Origin: G965222335 sp965222335
GTDB taxonomy: Bacteria; Pseudomonadota; Gammaproteobacteria; Pseudomonadales; Halieaceae
Length of the DNA stretch: 64,000 nt
Assembly (NCBI GenBank): GCA_965222335.1
Contig: OZ244944.1
Location: forward strand, 2,604,001-2,668,000
Reading direction: 5' to 3'
Position 1 is the first letter of the stretch, and each line of letters opens with the position of its first letter. This document shows positions 44,773 through 52,800 of the stretch, one piece after another. Both the position numbers and the translations under genes were made by a program. Under the pieces are notes generated by a model. That model did not search any database. It was not told the DNA's origin and was given only the letters and a program-made list of their open reading frames with translations.

Positions 44773-45537
44773 CTACCTGGCCTCTTCCGTTTCCGCTTCT
44801 TCGAACACTTCACTCAGCGAGGGCAGGTTGTCAAAAGCCTGGCGGATGTTGTCGTCCCAGGATTTGCGCAGGCGCGCCAGGTAGGGATGGTGCTCCTCGA
44901 GTTTGAAATAGTGCTCCTGGGCCTTGAGGGAATCGCGGCGGTAGAAAAGACCCTCGATCGGTGGCCCCACGGTGGCATTGGAGCGAATGGTGGAGTCCAG
45001 GGACACCAGGCCGCAGCGCATGGCCGTGCCGAAGGGGGTATCCGGGCGGATGATGCGGTCGAGGATGGGCTTGCCGTACTTGGTCTCGCCAATCTGCAGG
45101 TAGGGGTGGTGCTCCGAGGCGGTGATGTGGTTGCCCTCGGGATAGATCATGTACAGCTCCTGCTGGTTGCCCTTGATCTGGCCGCCCAGGATAAAGGTGG
45201 CGCCGGCATTGAAGCCCGCGCCCGGCGCGCTGTCGCCGGTGTACTTGGCCTGCTCGCGCACGCTGATCTCGCCGATATAGTCGGCGATGTCGGCCACGTA
45301 GCGGGCCTTGAGGATATTGAATTCCGCATCTTCCTGCAGGTCGCGCTGCATCTGTGCCACCACGGCCTGGCTGGTGGCCAGGTTGCCCGCGGTCAGCAGT
45401 ACCAGCGAGCGGTCGTAGGCTACCGAGAAGCGGTGCATCTTGCTGTAGGTGCTGACCCGGTCAGGTCCCGCGTTGGTGCGCGAGTCGGAGCAGAACACCA
45501 GGCCTTCCTTGAGGGAGATGGCGAGGCAATAAGTCAT
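44773..45537 (-). CDS. Anbu proteasome-type peptidase
   Basis: A 254-residue Ntn-hydrolase of the Anbu (bacterial ancestral proteasome beta-like) family. The N-terminus MTYCLAISLKEGLVFCSDSRTNAG puts Thr2 at the nucleophile position after Met removal. Anbu proteins assemble into rings or lock-washer stacks; their substrates are unknown. In many proteobacteria Anbu is encoded with the same ATP-grasp, alpha-E and transglutaminase genes as here. Divergent from the transglutaminase. Confidence 0.94.
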   Translation of the reverse strand: MTYCLAISLKEGLVFCSDSRTNAGPDRVSTYSKMHRFSVAYDRSLVLLTAGNLATSQAVVAQMQRDLQEDAEFNILKARYVADIADYIGEISVREQAKYTGDSAPGAGFNAGATFILGGQIKGNQQELYMIYPEGNHITASEHHPYLQIGETKYGKPILDRIIRPDTPFGTAMRCGLVSLDSTIRSNATVGPPIEGLFYRRDSLKAQEHYFKLEEHHPYLARLRKSWDDNIRQAFDNLPSLSEVFEEAETEEAR

Positions 45538-45726
45538 GAGGTCGGCGTTTAACGTCCAGGCGTCAGGTCTTGGAGGGGCGAAGCATAATCGCTAAGCCTG
45601 TTGAATACTACTGTCCATGCCCGCGACATTGTCCCCCTGCGGGGCCGGATAGATGCTAGCATGAGGAGACGCCGGCCGAGTCTCGCGGGCGGCTCCAGGG
45701 GCATATCGGGAGGTCGGAGAGGACGT

Positions 45727-46521
45727 ATGTGGTTGCAAACCCGCTGCAAGCTGAGGTTCGCCATCGAGTTCCCCACGCCCTTCGTGCTGATGCTGCGACC
45801 GCGCAGCGGCGGCCAGCAGTGGGTTGCCAGCGAGGAGTACCTGCTGCAACCCAGCGTGCCCGTGTTCGAGTTCAGCGACGACTACGGTAATTTCTGCCAG
45901 CGGCTGGTGGCGCCCCCTGGCGAATTCAGCATTGCCACTGCTTCCCGGATCAAGACCTCCGACAGCGTGGACGTGGCGCCCGGGGGCGAGTTCGTGTTTG
46001 TCCAGAACCTGCCCGACAACGTGCTGCAGTACCTGCTGCCCAGCCGCTACTGCGAATCCGACCGCTTTCGCGACATGGCCGCCGAGATCACCGCGGGCCA
46101 GCTGCCCGGCTACGACCAGGTGGAGGCCATCGAGCGCTGGTTACGGGAGTCAATTCCCTACCTCCCCGGCACCAGTGAGTTGCCCCTGTCGGCGATCGAG
46201 ATCAACCTGCAGCAGCACGGCGTATGCCGCGATCTCGCCCACCTGGGCATTGCCCTGTGCCGGGCCCTTAGCATCCCCGCGCGGATGGTGGTCGGCTACC
46301 TCTATGGTCACGAACCGCCCGAGCACCACGCCTGGTTCGAGGCCTACGTCGCCCACCGCTGGTACACCTTCGACCCCACCCACGCCTCCCGCCAGCACGG
46401 CTACGTGGCCATCGGCTACGGCCGCGACGCCGCCGACGTCGCCATCTACAACCAGTTCGGACCGCCGGTAGACTGCCTCGAACAAACCGTCAGCGTGGAG
46501 CTCGCCGACCCCCAACAATAG
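45727..46521 (+). CDS. Transglutaminase-like peptidase of the Anbu locus
   Basis: A 264-residue COG1305-type protein. An N-terminal beta-rich domain (about 1-115) precedes the transglutaminase core with HGVCRDLAHLGIALCRAL (Cys), EHHAWFEAYV (His) and WYTFDPTH (Asp). The ATG at 45727 follows a GGAGAGGA site; the frame is open back to 45601. It completes the set of ligase-associated genes, divergent from Anbu. No signal peptide, so cytosolic. Confidence 0.93.
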   Translation: MWLQTRCKLRFAIEFPTPFVLMLRPRSGGQQWVASEEYLLQPSVPVFEFSDDYGNFCQRLVAPPGEFSIATASRIKTSDSVDVAPGGEFVFVQNLPDNVLQYLLPSRYCESDRFRDMAAEITAGQLPGYDQVEAIERWLRESIPYLPGTSELPLSAIEINLQQHGVCRDLAHLGIALCRALSIPARMVVGYLYGHEPPEHHAWFEAYVAHRWYTFDPTHASRQHGYVAIGYGRDAADVAIYNQFGPPVDCLEQTVSVELADPQQ

Positions 46522-46527
46522 GGAACC

Positions 46528-46550
46528 AAAAAAGGGGTCAGACCCCTTTT
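46528..46550 (+). terminator. GGGGTCAGACCCC palindrome, terminator-like, copy 1
   Basis: AAAAGGGGT-CAG-ACCCCTTTT: A-tract, 5 bp GC stem and T-tract, so it can end transcription in both directions. It lies 6 bases after the transglutaminase stop. Confidence 0.65.
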
Positions 46551-46585
46551 CCGATACCCCTTTTCCGGTTATCCATGCCTTCCGC

Positions 46586-46610
46586 AAAAAAAGGGGTCTG
46601 ACCCCTTTTT
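46586..46610 (-). terminator. GGGGTCAGACCCC palindrome, copy 2 in opposite orientation
   Basis: The same palindrome inverted (GGGGTCTGACCCC on the plus strand) with A7 and T5 tracts, 35 bases after copy 1. An inverted pair like this is typical of BIME-type elements. The 150 bp that follow (to 46766) hold no gene; the 14-mer TCCATGCCTTCCGC occurs twice (46572-46585 and 46715-46728). Confidence 0.6.
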
Positions 46611-46766
46611 CTCGCGCCGCGCTGCGGTGCTGCGTGGCAGGGAGTCCGAAAATGGTTTGCGGAGTCAATCGTACCGGCTCGCTCACGGCATGCCCGGTAA
46701 AGCGGGGCAGGCTCTCCATGCCTTCCGCGAGCTACCGCCTGCGCGGCCCGGTCCATCCATGGACAT

Positions 46767-46792
46767 AAAAAAGGCCAGTCGGATGACTGGCC
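46767..46792 (-). terminator. Rho-independent terminator of the tRNA-Leu gene
   Basis: On the minus strand GGCCAGTC, loop ATCC, GACTGGCC is followed by six T residues (plus-strand A run at 46767-46772). It starts 11 bases after the tRNA 3' end. Confidence 0.85.
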
Positions 46793-46802
46793 TTCATTAA
46801 TA

Positions 46803-46889
46803 TGGTGCCCAGGAGAGGACTTGAACCTCCACGCCCTTTCGAGCACTAGCACCTGAAGCTAGCGTGTCTACCAATTTCACCACCTGGGC
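46803..46889 (-). tRNA. tRNA-Leu (CAG)
   Basis: An 87-base class II tRNA with encoded CCA. The acceptor arm is GCCCAGG/CCTGGGC; the anticodon arm is CTAGC, loop TTCAGGT, GCTAG, giving anticodon CAG (reads CUG). There is a long variable arm, and the T-arm contains GGTTCAAGTCC. CUG is expected to be the major Leu codon in this GC-rich genome. Confidence 0.96.
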
Positions 46890-46940
46890 ATTTCGGGCAA
46901 AGAACCGGCCGCGCGAGGCAGCGGATACCCGAGGGCGCGC

Positions 46941-46969
46941 ACTTTACTTTTACCAAGCGGACATGTCAA
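46941..46969 (-). promoter_or_regulatory. Promoter of tRNA-Leu with GC-rich discriminator
   Basis: On the minus strand TTGACA (46969-46964), a 17-base spacer, then TAAAGT (46946-46941), directly followed by GCGCGCCC. A GC-rich discriminator is the mark of stable-RNA promoters inhibited by ppGpp. Confidence 0.75.
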
Positions 46970-47036
46970 TACTCGCGTATACTGTGCGCCTGCAAAAATG
47001 AGTCAGCCCAGATAACCCAAGGAAATCCCCCTCTTT

Positions 47037-49535
47037 ATGTCCAGAAAAGGCAGAATTGCCGATCCCCACGCCGAGCGCGAAGCCGAGCGTTACGACAACC
47101 CCATTCCCAGCCGCGAGGCGATCCTCGAGCTGCTCAAGAGCGCCGACCAGCCCCTGAGCCACGCCATTATTGCCGAGCAATTGCGTCTCCACGAGGAGGG
47201 CGACCAGGAAGCCCTGCGCAAGCGCCTGCGCGCCATGGAGCGCGACGGCCAGCTGATGGTCAACCGGCGCGGCGCCTACGGCCTGGTGGACAAGCTCAAT
47301 CTGCTGCGCTGCAGGGTGCAGGGCCACCGCGATGGTTACGGCTTTGCCATCCCCCTGGCAGAGGGTGAGGACGTCTACCTCAGCTCCCGCCAGATGCAGT
47401 TCGTCTTCGATGGCGACGAGGTGCTGGTGGCGATCACCGGTCTTGATCGTCGCGGCCGTGCCGAGGGCAAGGTGGTCGAGGTGCTGGACCGCGGCACCCC
47501 CAGCATCGTGGGTCGCTACCAGGAAGAGAGCGGCATCGGTTTTGTGGTGCCCGACAACGCCCGGATCCAGAACCAGATCCTGATACCGCCGGCGGAAAAA
47601 GGCGCGGCCAAATCTGGGCAGATCGTCACCGCGACCATCACCCATTACCCCACGCGCCAGCTGAATGCCAAGGGCAGGATCTCCGAGGTGCTCGGTGATC
47701 ATATGGACCCCGGCCTGGAAATCGACGTCGCGATCCGCGCCCACAATATCCCCCACGAGTGGCCCGATTCGGTGCTGCGCGAGGCGGGTGCACTGGAGAG
47801 CGAGCCCCTCGAGGAGGACAAGCAGCACCGGGTCGACCTGCGCAACAAGGCCTTCGTCACCATCGACGGCGAGGACGCGAAAGACTTTGACGACGCGGTC
47901 TACTGCGAGAAGCGCCTTGGCGGCTGGCGCCTGTGGGTGGCGATTGCCGATGTGTCCCACTACGTGCGCCCCGGCTCCGCCCTGGATGACGAGGCCGCGG
48001 TGCGCGGCAACTCGGTGTATTTCCCGGAGCGGGTGGTGCCCATGCTGCCCGAGGCCCTGTCCAACGGGCTGTGCTCATTGAAGCCGAAGGTCGATCGCCT
48101 GGCGATGGTCTGTGAAATGGAGCTCAGCCGCCAGGGCAACCTGGTGCGCGCGAAGTTCTTTGAGGCGGTGATTCACTCCCACGCACGCCTGACCTACAAC
48201 CAGGTGGCCGAGGCGCTGGACGCCGGCGAGCACCCGGATATTGAACAGTCCCTGATTCCAGACCTGCAGCGCCTGCACAAGCTCTACAAGGTGTTGCGCA
48301 GCGCCCGCGAGGACCGCGGCGCGATCGATTTCGACACGGTCGAGACCCGCATTGTCTTCAATGAGCAGCGCAAGATCGAAGCCATCGTGCCGGTCCAGCG
48401 CAACGACGCCCACAAGCTGATCGAGGAGTGCATGCTCGCGGCCAACGTGGCGGCGGCGCGGTTCTTCGAGAAGCACCAGCTGCCCATGCTCTACCGCGTG
48501 CACCAGGGCCCCACGGCGGAGAAGCTGGAAAACCTGCGCGCTTTCCTGGGTGAGCTGGGCCTGGACCTGCGTGGCGGCGACAAGCCCACCCCGGACCACT
48601 ACCAGGACCTGCTGGAGCAGGCCGCGACCCGGGACGACGCCAAGATCATCCAGACCATGATGCTGCGCTCCCTGAGCCAGGCCAAGTACCAGCCGGACAA
48701 CGAGGGCCACTTCGGCCTGCACTACCCGGCCTACGCCCACTTTACCTCGCCCATCCGCCGCTACGCGGACCTGTTGGTACACCGGGGTCTGCGCCACGTG
48801 ATCCGCTCGAAGATCAAGAGCAAGCTGGTCCAGCGGGTGCGTGGCGCGGAACCCATCCCCGAGTCCAGGATCTTCCCCTACGACGAGCATTACATGGCGG
48901 CCCAGGGCGAGCATTGCTCGGTGACCGAGCGCCGTGCCGATGACGCCACCCGGGACGTGCAGTCCTGGCTCAAGTGCGAGTACCTGCAGGACCACGTGGG
49001 TGACAGCTTCGACGGCGTGATCGCCGCGGTCACCAGCTTTGGCCTGTTCGTGGAATTGCAGGACCTGTACATCGAGGGCCTGGTTCACATCAGCGCCCTG
49101 CCGGGGGATTACTACCAGTTCGACGCCGCCAAGCAGCGCCTGATCGGCGAGCGCAGCGGCCGCGTGTTCAAGCTCGGCGGGCACGTGCGGGTGCAGGTGG
49201 CCCGGGTTGACCTGGATGACAAGAAGATCGACCTGGAGATGGTGGATGGCGAAGCCGGCGGCAAGCCCGACCAGGGCAAGTCCGGGCGTCGCCAGGGCAA
49301 GGGTGGCGGCCGCGGCGGCAAGCAGGGCGCCGCGCGCGAGCAGTCATCCGGCAAGTCGGGCAAAGCCGGCAAGGCCGGCAAGGGCGGTGGCAAAGGCAGC
49401 AAGGGTGGCAGCAGCAAGGGCGACAAGAGCAGCGGCAGCCAGGACAAGGCCGCGGCAGCACCCAAGAAGAAAGGCCGCTCCCGCCGTCGCGGCGGCCGCT
49501 CGGGCGGCAAGTCCGGCGGCAGCCAGCAGTCGTAG
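47037..49535 (+). CDS. rnr: Ribonuclease R
   Basis: An 832-residue 3'-5' exoribonuclease that degrades structured RNA. Order: N-terminal HTH-like domain (SREAILELLKSADQPLSHAII), two cold-shock domains, the RNB domain with TIDGEDAKDFDDAVYC (catalytic Asp residues) and HFTSPIRRYADLLVHR, an S1 domain (DGVIAAVTSFGLFVEL), and a long Lys/Gly/Ser-rich basic tail (from about 745). The tail is longer and simpler in sequence than in E. coli. AAGGAAA lies 11 bases upstream. Followed by rlmB 27 bases on. Confidence 0.97.
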   Translation: MSRKGRIADPHAEREAERYDNPIPSREAILELLKSADQPLSHAIIAEQLRLHEEGDQEALRKRLRAMERDGQLMVNRRGAYGLVDKLNLLRCRVQGHRDGYGFAIPLAEGEDVYLSSRQMQFVFDGDEVLVAITGLDRRGRAEGKVVEVLDRGTPSIVGRYQEESGIGFVVPDNARIQNQILIPPAEKGAAKSGQIVTATITHYPTRQLNAKGRISEVLGDHMDPGLEIDVAIRAHNIPHEWPDSVLREAGALESEPLEEDKQHRVDLRNKAFVTIDGEDAKDFDDAVYCEKRLGGWRLWVAIADVSHYVRPGSALDDEAAVRGNSVYFPERVVPMLPEALSNGLCSLKPKVDRLAMVCEMELSRQGNLVRAKFFEAVIHSHARLTYNQVAEALDAGEHPDIEQSLIPDLQRLHKLYKVLRSAREDRGAIDFDTVETRIVFNEQRKIEAIVPVQRNDAHKLIEECMLAANVAAARFFEKHQLPMLYRVHQGPTAEKLENLRAFLGELGLDLRGGDKPTPDHYQDLLEQAATRDDAKIIQTMMLRSLSQAKYQPDNEGHFGLHYPAYAHFTSPIRRYADLLVHRGLRHVIRSKIKSKLVQRVRGAEPIPESRIFPYDEHYMAAQGEHCSVTERRADDATRDVQSWLKCEYLQDHVGDSFDGVIAAVTSFGLFVELQDLYIEGLVHISALPGDYYQFDAAKQRLIGERSGRVFKLGGHVRVQVARVDLDDKKIDLEMVDGEAGGKPDQGKSGRRQGKGGGRGGKQGAAREQSSGKSGKAGKAGKGGGKGSKGGSSKGDKSSGSQDKAAAAPKKKGRSRRRGGRSGGKSGGSQQS

Positions 49536-49562
49536 CACCGGGCACGAGCCGGAGTCGGTCAG

Positions 49563-50327
49563 TTGAGCGAGTATATCTACGGCATTCACGCGGTGGATGC
49601 CCTGTTGCGGCGCAATCCCGCCGGCATCCAGCGCCTGCTGGTGCGCAAGGGGCGCGAGGATCGGCGCGTCACCGAGCTGCTGGCCCTGGCGCAGAACCAG
49701 GGCGTCAGCTGCGAGCGCCTGCCCGGGGCTGAGCTCGACGCCCTGGTCGCGGGCAGGCACCAGGGCGTGGTGGCCCTGACCCGGGCCAGCGCAGCCGGCG
49801 ACAACCTCTGGGATGAGGCGGCCCTGCTGCGACGGGTCGATGAGGGCGAGCGCGCGCCGCTGATCCTGGTCCTGGACGGCGTCACCGACCCGCACAACCT
49901 CGGCGCCTGCCTGCGCAGCGCAGATGCCGCCGGCGTGGATGCGGTGGTGGTGCCCAAAGACAAGTCCGCCGACCTGACACCCGCGGTGCGCAAGGTGGCC
50001 TGCGGTGCCGCCGAGTCCGTGCCCTTCGTGCGGGTTACCAACGTGGCGCGCACTCTGGCGGCCCTGAAGTCGCGCGGTGTGTGGCTCTACGGCGCGGCGG
50101 GGGAGGCCAGCCAGTCGCTGTACGAGGCCGACCTTTCCGGCGCGGTGGCCCTGGTGATGGGTGCCGAGGGCGCCGGCCTGCGGCGCCTGACCCGCGAGGC
50201 CTGCGACTTTCTGGTGCACCTGCCCATGGCAGGTTCGGTCAGCAGCCTGAATGTGTCCGTGGCCACCGGGGTGTGCCTGTTCGAGGCCCGCCGCCAGCGC
50301 CTCGCGAGGGGCGCGAATCCGGGCTAG
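49563..50327 (+). CDS. rlmB: 23S rRNA (guanosine-2'-O-)-methyltransferase
   Basis: A 254-residue SpoU-class methyltransferase that modifies G2251 of 23S rRNA. The N-terminal substrate-binding domain (YGIHAVDALLRRNP) is followed by the knotted SPOUT fold with VLDGVTDPHNLGACLRSADAAG, VMGAEGAGLRRL and MAGSVSSLNVSVATGV. The start is TTG at 49563; no other start gives the conserved N-terminus. Confidence 0.96.
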   Translation: MSEYIYGIHAVDALLRRNPAGIQRLLVRKGREDRRVTELLALAQNQGVSCERLPGAELDALVAGRHQGVVALTRASAAGDNLWDEAALLRRVDEGERAPLILVLDGVTDPHNLGACLRSADAAGVDAVVVPKDKSADLTPAVRKVACGAAESVPFVRVTNVARTLAALKSRGVWLYGAAGEASQSLYEADLSGAVALVMGAEGAGLRRLTREACDFLVHLPMAGSVSSLNVSVATGVCLFEARRQRLARGANPG

Positions 50328-50335
50328 AAAATGCA

Positions 50336-50364
50336 TTGCCCGGGTTAATAAAAGAATGTAGAAT
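50336..50364 (+). promoter_or_regulatory. Promoter of the rpsF operon
   Basis: TTGCCC (50336-50341), a 17-base spacer, then TAGAAT (50359-50364), followed by CCGCGC. It lies about 105 bases before the rpsF ATG; the GC-rich discriminator is typical of ribosomal protein promoters. Confidence 0.75.
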
Positions 50365-50437
50365 CCGCGCCTCAAAATTTGCCCGGCTGCCCCGTGCCGC
50401 CGATCCTCCTTGCTACACCGCTTTCCCCCGGGAATTG

Positions 50438-50467
50438 ACGGGTAGCATTAACCCGTAAGGAGCTACC
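50438..50467 (+). promoter_or_regulatory. rpsF leader with alternative hairpins over the ribosome binding site
   Basis: ACGGGT (50438-50443) can pair with ACCCGT (50451-50456), or GGTAGC (50441-50446) with GCTACC (50462-50467). The two are mutually exclusive, and the second closes the loop holding the AAGGAG site. Many bacteria autoregulate rpsF through S6:S18 binding to a leader hairpin; this could be the local version. Confidence 0.55.
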
Positions 50468-50468
50468 A

Positions 50469-50906
50469 ATGCGTCATTACGAGATCGTATTCATGGTCCA
50501 TCCGGACCAGTCCGAACAAGTGCCCGGCATGATCGAGCGCTACACCAATACCATCCAGAAAGACGGCGGCCAGGTACATCGCCTGGAAGACTGGGGCCGT
50601 CGCCAGCTGTCCTATCCCATCAACAAGATCCACAAGGCACACTACGTGCTGATGAACGTGGAAGCTTCCAACGATTCCATGGAAGAGCTCACCACGACTT
50701 TCCGTTACAACGACGCCGTGATCCGTAACCTGGTCATTCGCCGCGACGAGCCCGTGACTGAAGAATCTTTCATCATGAAGGCCGAGAAAGAGAGCCGCGA
50801 GCGCAAGACCCGTTACGAAGAGCGCCAGGCCGCGGATTCTGCCAGATCCGAATCCCGCAGCGACAGCGCCGACGCCGACAAGAAAGAGGACGCCACCGCC
50901 GAGTAA
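50469..50906 (+). CDS. rpsF: 30S ribosomal protein S6
   Basis: A 145-residue S6: MRHYEIVFMVHPDQSEQV start, KIHKAHYVLMNVEAS, and TTFRYNDAVIRNLVIRRDE. The last about 35 residues are an acidic, charged tail as in many gammaproteobacteria. In E. coli priB follows rpsF; here rpsR follows directly, so priB is missing from the operon. Confidence 0.97.
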   Translation: MRHYEIVFMVHPDQSEQVPGMIERYTNTIQKDGGQVHRLEDWGRRQLSYPINKIHKAHYVLMNVEASNDSMEELTTTFRYNDAVIRNLVIRRDEPVTEESFIMKAEKESRERKTRYEERQAADSARSESRSDSADADKKEDATAE

Positions 50907-50957
50907 GGCCGTGGGTCCACGTTGTAACGACTATCGAGCTAATCAGGAGTATTGACC

Positions 50958-51185
50958 ATGGCACGTTTTTTCCGTCGCCGTAAGTTCTGCCGTTTTACCG
51001 CCGAGGGCGTCAAGGAGATCGATTACAAGGATCTTGAGACCCTGAAGGCCTACGTGTCCGAGACCGGCAAGATCGTACCCAGCCGCATCACCGGCACCAA
51101 GGCGCGCTACCAGCGCCAGCTGTCAACCGCGGTCAAGCGGGCGCGTTTCCTGGCCCTGCTGCCCTACACGGATTCGCACCAGTAA
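50958..51185 (+). CDS. rpsR: 30S ribosomal protein S18
   Basis: A 75-residue S18 (MARFFRRRKFCRFTAEG ... ITGTKARYQRQLSTAVKRAR). The ATG at 50958 with GGAG eight bases upstream was chosen over a TTG two codons earlier. Binds S6 in the 30S platform. Confidence 0.97.
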   Translation: MARFFRRRKFCRFTAEGVKEIDYKDLETLKAYVSETGKIVPSRITGTKARYQRQLSTAVKRARFLALLPYTDSHQ

Positions 51186-51231
51186 GTTATCTGTTTGAGG
51201 TGCCGAATGCGCCGACCGGGAGCGCGCTAGG

Positions 51232-52128
51232 ATGAGGGCGCTCGCCGAGTTTGTCATGCGCGGGCGCTGGCAGGCGCTGCTGGTCACCGTGGCCGGCGCC
51301 GGCAGCCTGCTGCTGTGCTGGATCAGTGCCGCGGTGGTGGCCCTGGTGACCCTGCGCAAGGGCGTGGCGCCCGGGGCCTGGTTGTTGCTCTGGGCCCTGC
51401 TGCCCTCCGGGGTGCTGCTGGTCGCCTTTGGCGATAGCGGGCCTTTGAGCCTGCTGGTCTCGACCCTGGTCCTGGCCATGGTGTTGCGGTACTCGGTGAG
51501 CCTGCCACTGGCGGTGCTCGCCAGCGTGCCGGTCGCTGCCCTGAGCGGTGCTGCGCTGCTGTTGTTCGGCGATCAGCTGTTGCAGGGGATGGTCGCGTTT
51601 TTTGACCAGTTCCTGGGCAACCTGGAGCAGCAGCTGTCTGCCGGGGGCGAGGCGGTAGAGCTGGTGCGCCCCACCGTGACCCAGGTCGCGGGGATGATGG
51701 GGCTCGCCACCGGCGCCCTGGCAGTGGTTTGCCTGCTGCTGGCCAGGTACTGGCAGGCGGCGCTGTACAACCCGGGTGGATTCGGCGAGGAGTTTCGCCG
51801 TTTGCAGCTGCCGCCGGCGGTGACCGCGGCCCTGGCCCTGGCGGCAGTCGCCCTGGCCAGCCTGGGAGTGGAATACAGGACCTGGGCGGTGATCTGCGTG
51901 TTGCCGCTCAATTTTGCCGGCCTGGCGTTGGTGCATGCCCGGGTGGCGGTGCGCGGCCAGGGCAGGGGATGGCTCACCGGGTTTTACCTGGCGTGGGTGT
52001 TCTTCGATCCGGTGAAATACCTGGTGGTGTTCGCCGCGATCGCCGACAGCTGGTTTGATTTTCGCCAGCGCTGGGCGAAGCGCAACAAGACATTGGACCG
52101 TCGCGATGACGACGACGGTTCTGACTAG
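51232..52128 (+). CDS. DUF2232-type polytopic membrane protein
   Basis: A 298-residue hydrophobic protein with about seven to eight predicted membrane helices and a basic, Asp-rich C-terminal end (LDRRDDDDGSD). It resembles the YybS/DUF2232 proteins often found between rpsR and rplI in pseudomonads and relatives. The family is unstudied; transporter-like folds have been suggested. Confidence 0.8.
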   Translation: MRALAEFVMRGRWQALLVTVAGAGSLLLCWISAAVVALVTLRKGVAPGAWLLLWALLPSGVLLVAFGDSGPLSLLVSTLVLAMVLRYSVSLPLAVLASVPVAALSGAALLLFGDQLLQGMVAFFDQFLGNLEQQLSAGGEAVELVRPTVTQVAGMMGLATGALAVVCLLLARYWQAALYNPGGFGEEFRRLQLPPAVTAALALAAVALASLGVEYRTWAVICVLPLNFAGLALVHARVAVRGQGRGWLTGFYLAWVFFDPVKYLVVFAAIADSWFDFRQRWAKRNKTLDRRDDDDGSD

Positions 52129-52177
52129 AGATTTGTAAACTGCGGGAGGCAACTCCCCGAAGAGTGAGGTAAGTCAG

Positions 52178-52627
52178 ATGGAAGTCATTTTGCTGGAAAA
52201 CATCGGCAACCTGGGTGACCTGGGTGACAAGGTTGACGTGAAGGCGGGCTACGGCCGCAATTTCCTGATCCCCCAGGGCAAGGCGGTACCGGCTACCGCA
52301 GCCAATGTCGCCGAGTTCGAAACCCGTCGCGCCGAGCTGGAAGCCGCTGCCGCGGCCCAGCTGGCCGCCGCTGAGCAGCGCGCCGAGGCCCTCAATGCCC
52401 TGGGCGTGATTACCATTGGCGCCAACGCTGGTGAGGAAGGCAAGTTGTTCGGTTCCGTGGGTACCCGCGATATTGCCGACGCGATCATTGCCGCCGGGGT
52501 CGAGGTCGACAAGGCCGAGGTCAAGCTGCCCGAAGGTGCCCTGCGCGAGCTGGGCGAGTACGAGATCGACATCCAGGTCCACGGCGACGTGATGTCCACG
52601 GTCGCGATCTCGGTAGTTCCCGAGTAA
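52178..52627 (+). CDS. rplI: 50S ribosomal protein L9
   Basis: A 149-residue L9: N-terminal MEVILLENIGNLGDLGDKV and GYGRNFLIPQGKA rRNA-binding part, central helix, then the C-terminal domain (LFGSVGTRDIADAI). Normal length. Last gene of the rpsF operon before dnaB. Confidence 0.97.
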   Translation: MEVILLENIGNLGDLGDKVDVKAGYGRNFLIPQGKAVPATAANVAEFETRRAELEAAAAAQLAAAEQRAEALNALGVITIGANAGEEGKLFGSVGTRDIADAIIAAGVEVDKAEVKLPEGALRELGEYEIDIQVHGDVMSTVAISVVPE

Positions 52628-52636
52628 TTCCCCGCA

Positions 52637-52704
52637 CCCCGGCCCGGGTCGCGCCCGGGCCGGGGCGCGTCCGCTCCCGGTAGCGACCCCGCCAGGGGTC
52701 GTTT
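52637..52704 (+). terminator. Tandem hairpins after rplI
   Basis: The first hairpin has a perfect 12 bp all-GC stem (52637-52648 with 52654-52665) and a 5-base loop but no T-tract. The second, CGACCCC-GCCA-GGGGTCG (52684-52701), is followed by TTTAT. Together they probably end or attenuate transcription before dnaB. Confidence 0.6.
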
Positions 52705-52800
52705 ATCCCGCCGTCTCCGGCGCGTTTTCTGTATTCCCCGCTTTAGGCCGGCACTGAATTTGGTTACTCTGTGCAGCCGGCAGCGTGAATCCCTGGCCCA

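Noticed and set aside
49260..49530. Repeat-like DNA in the rnr tail as a possible repeat array
   Set aside because: It encodes the low-complexity Lys/Gly/Ser tail of RNase R in frame; units are irregular and there are no spacers, so it is not CRISPR or a tandem array.
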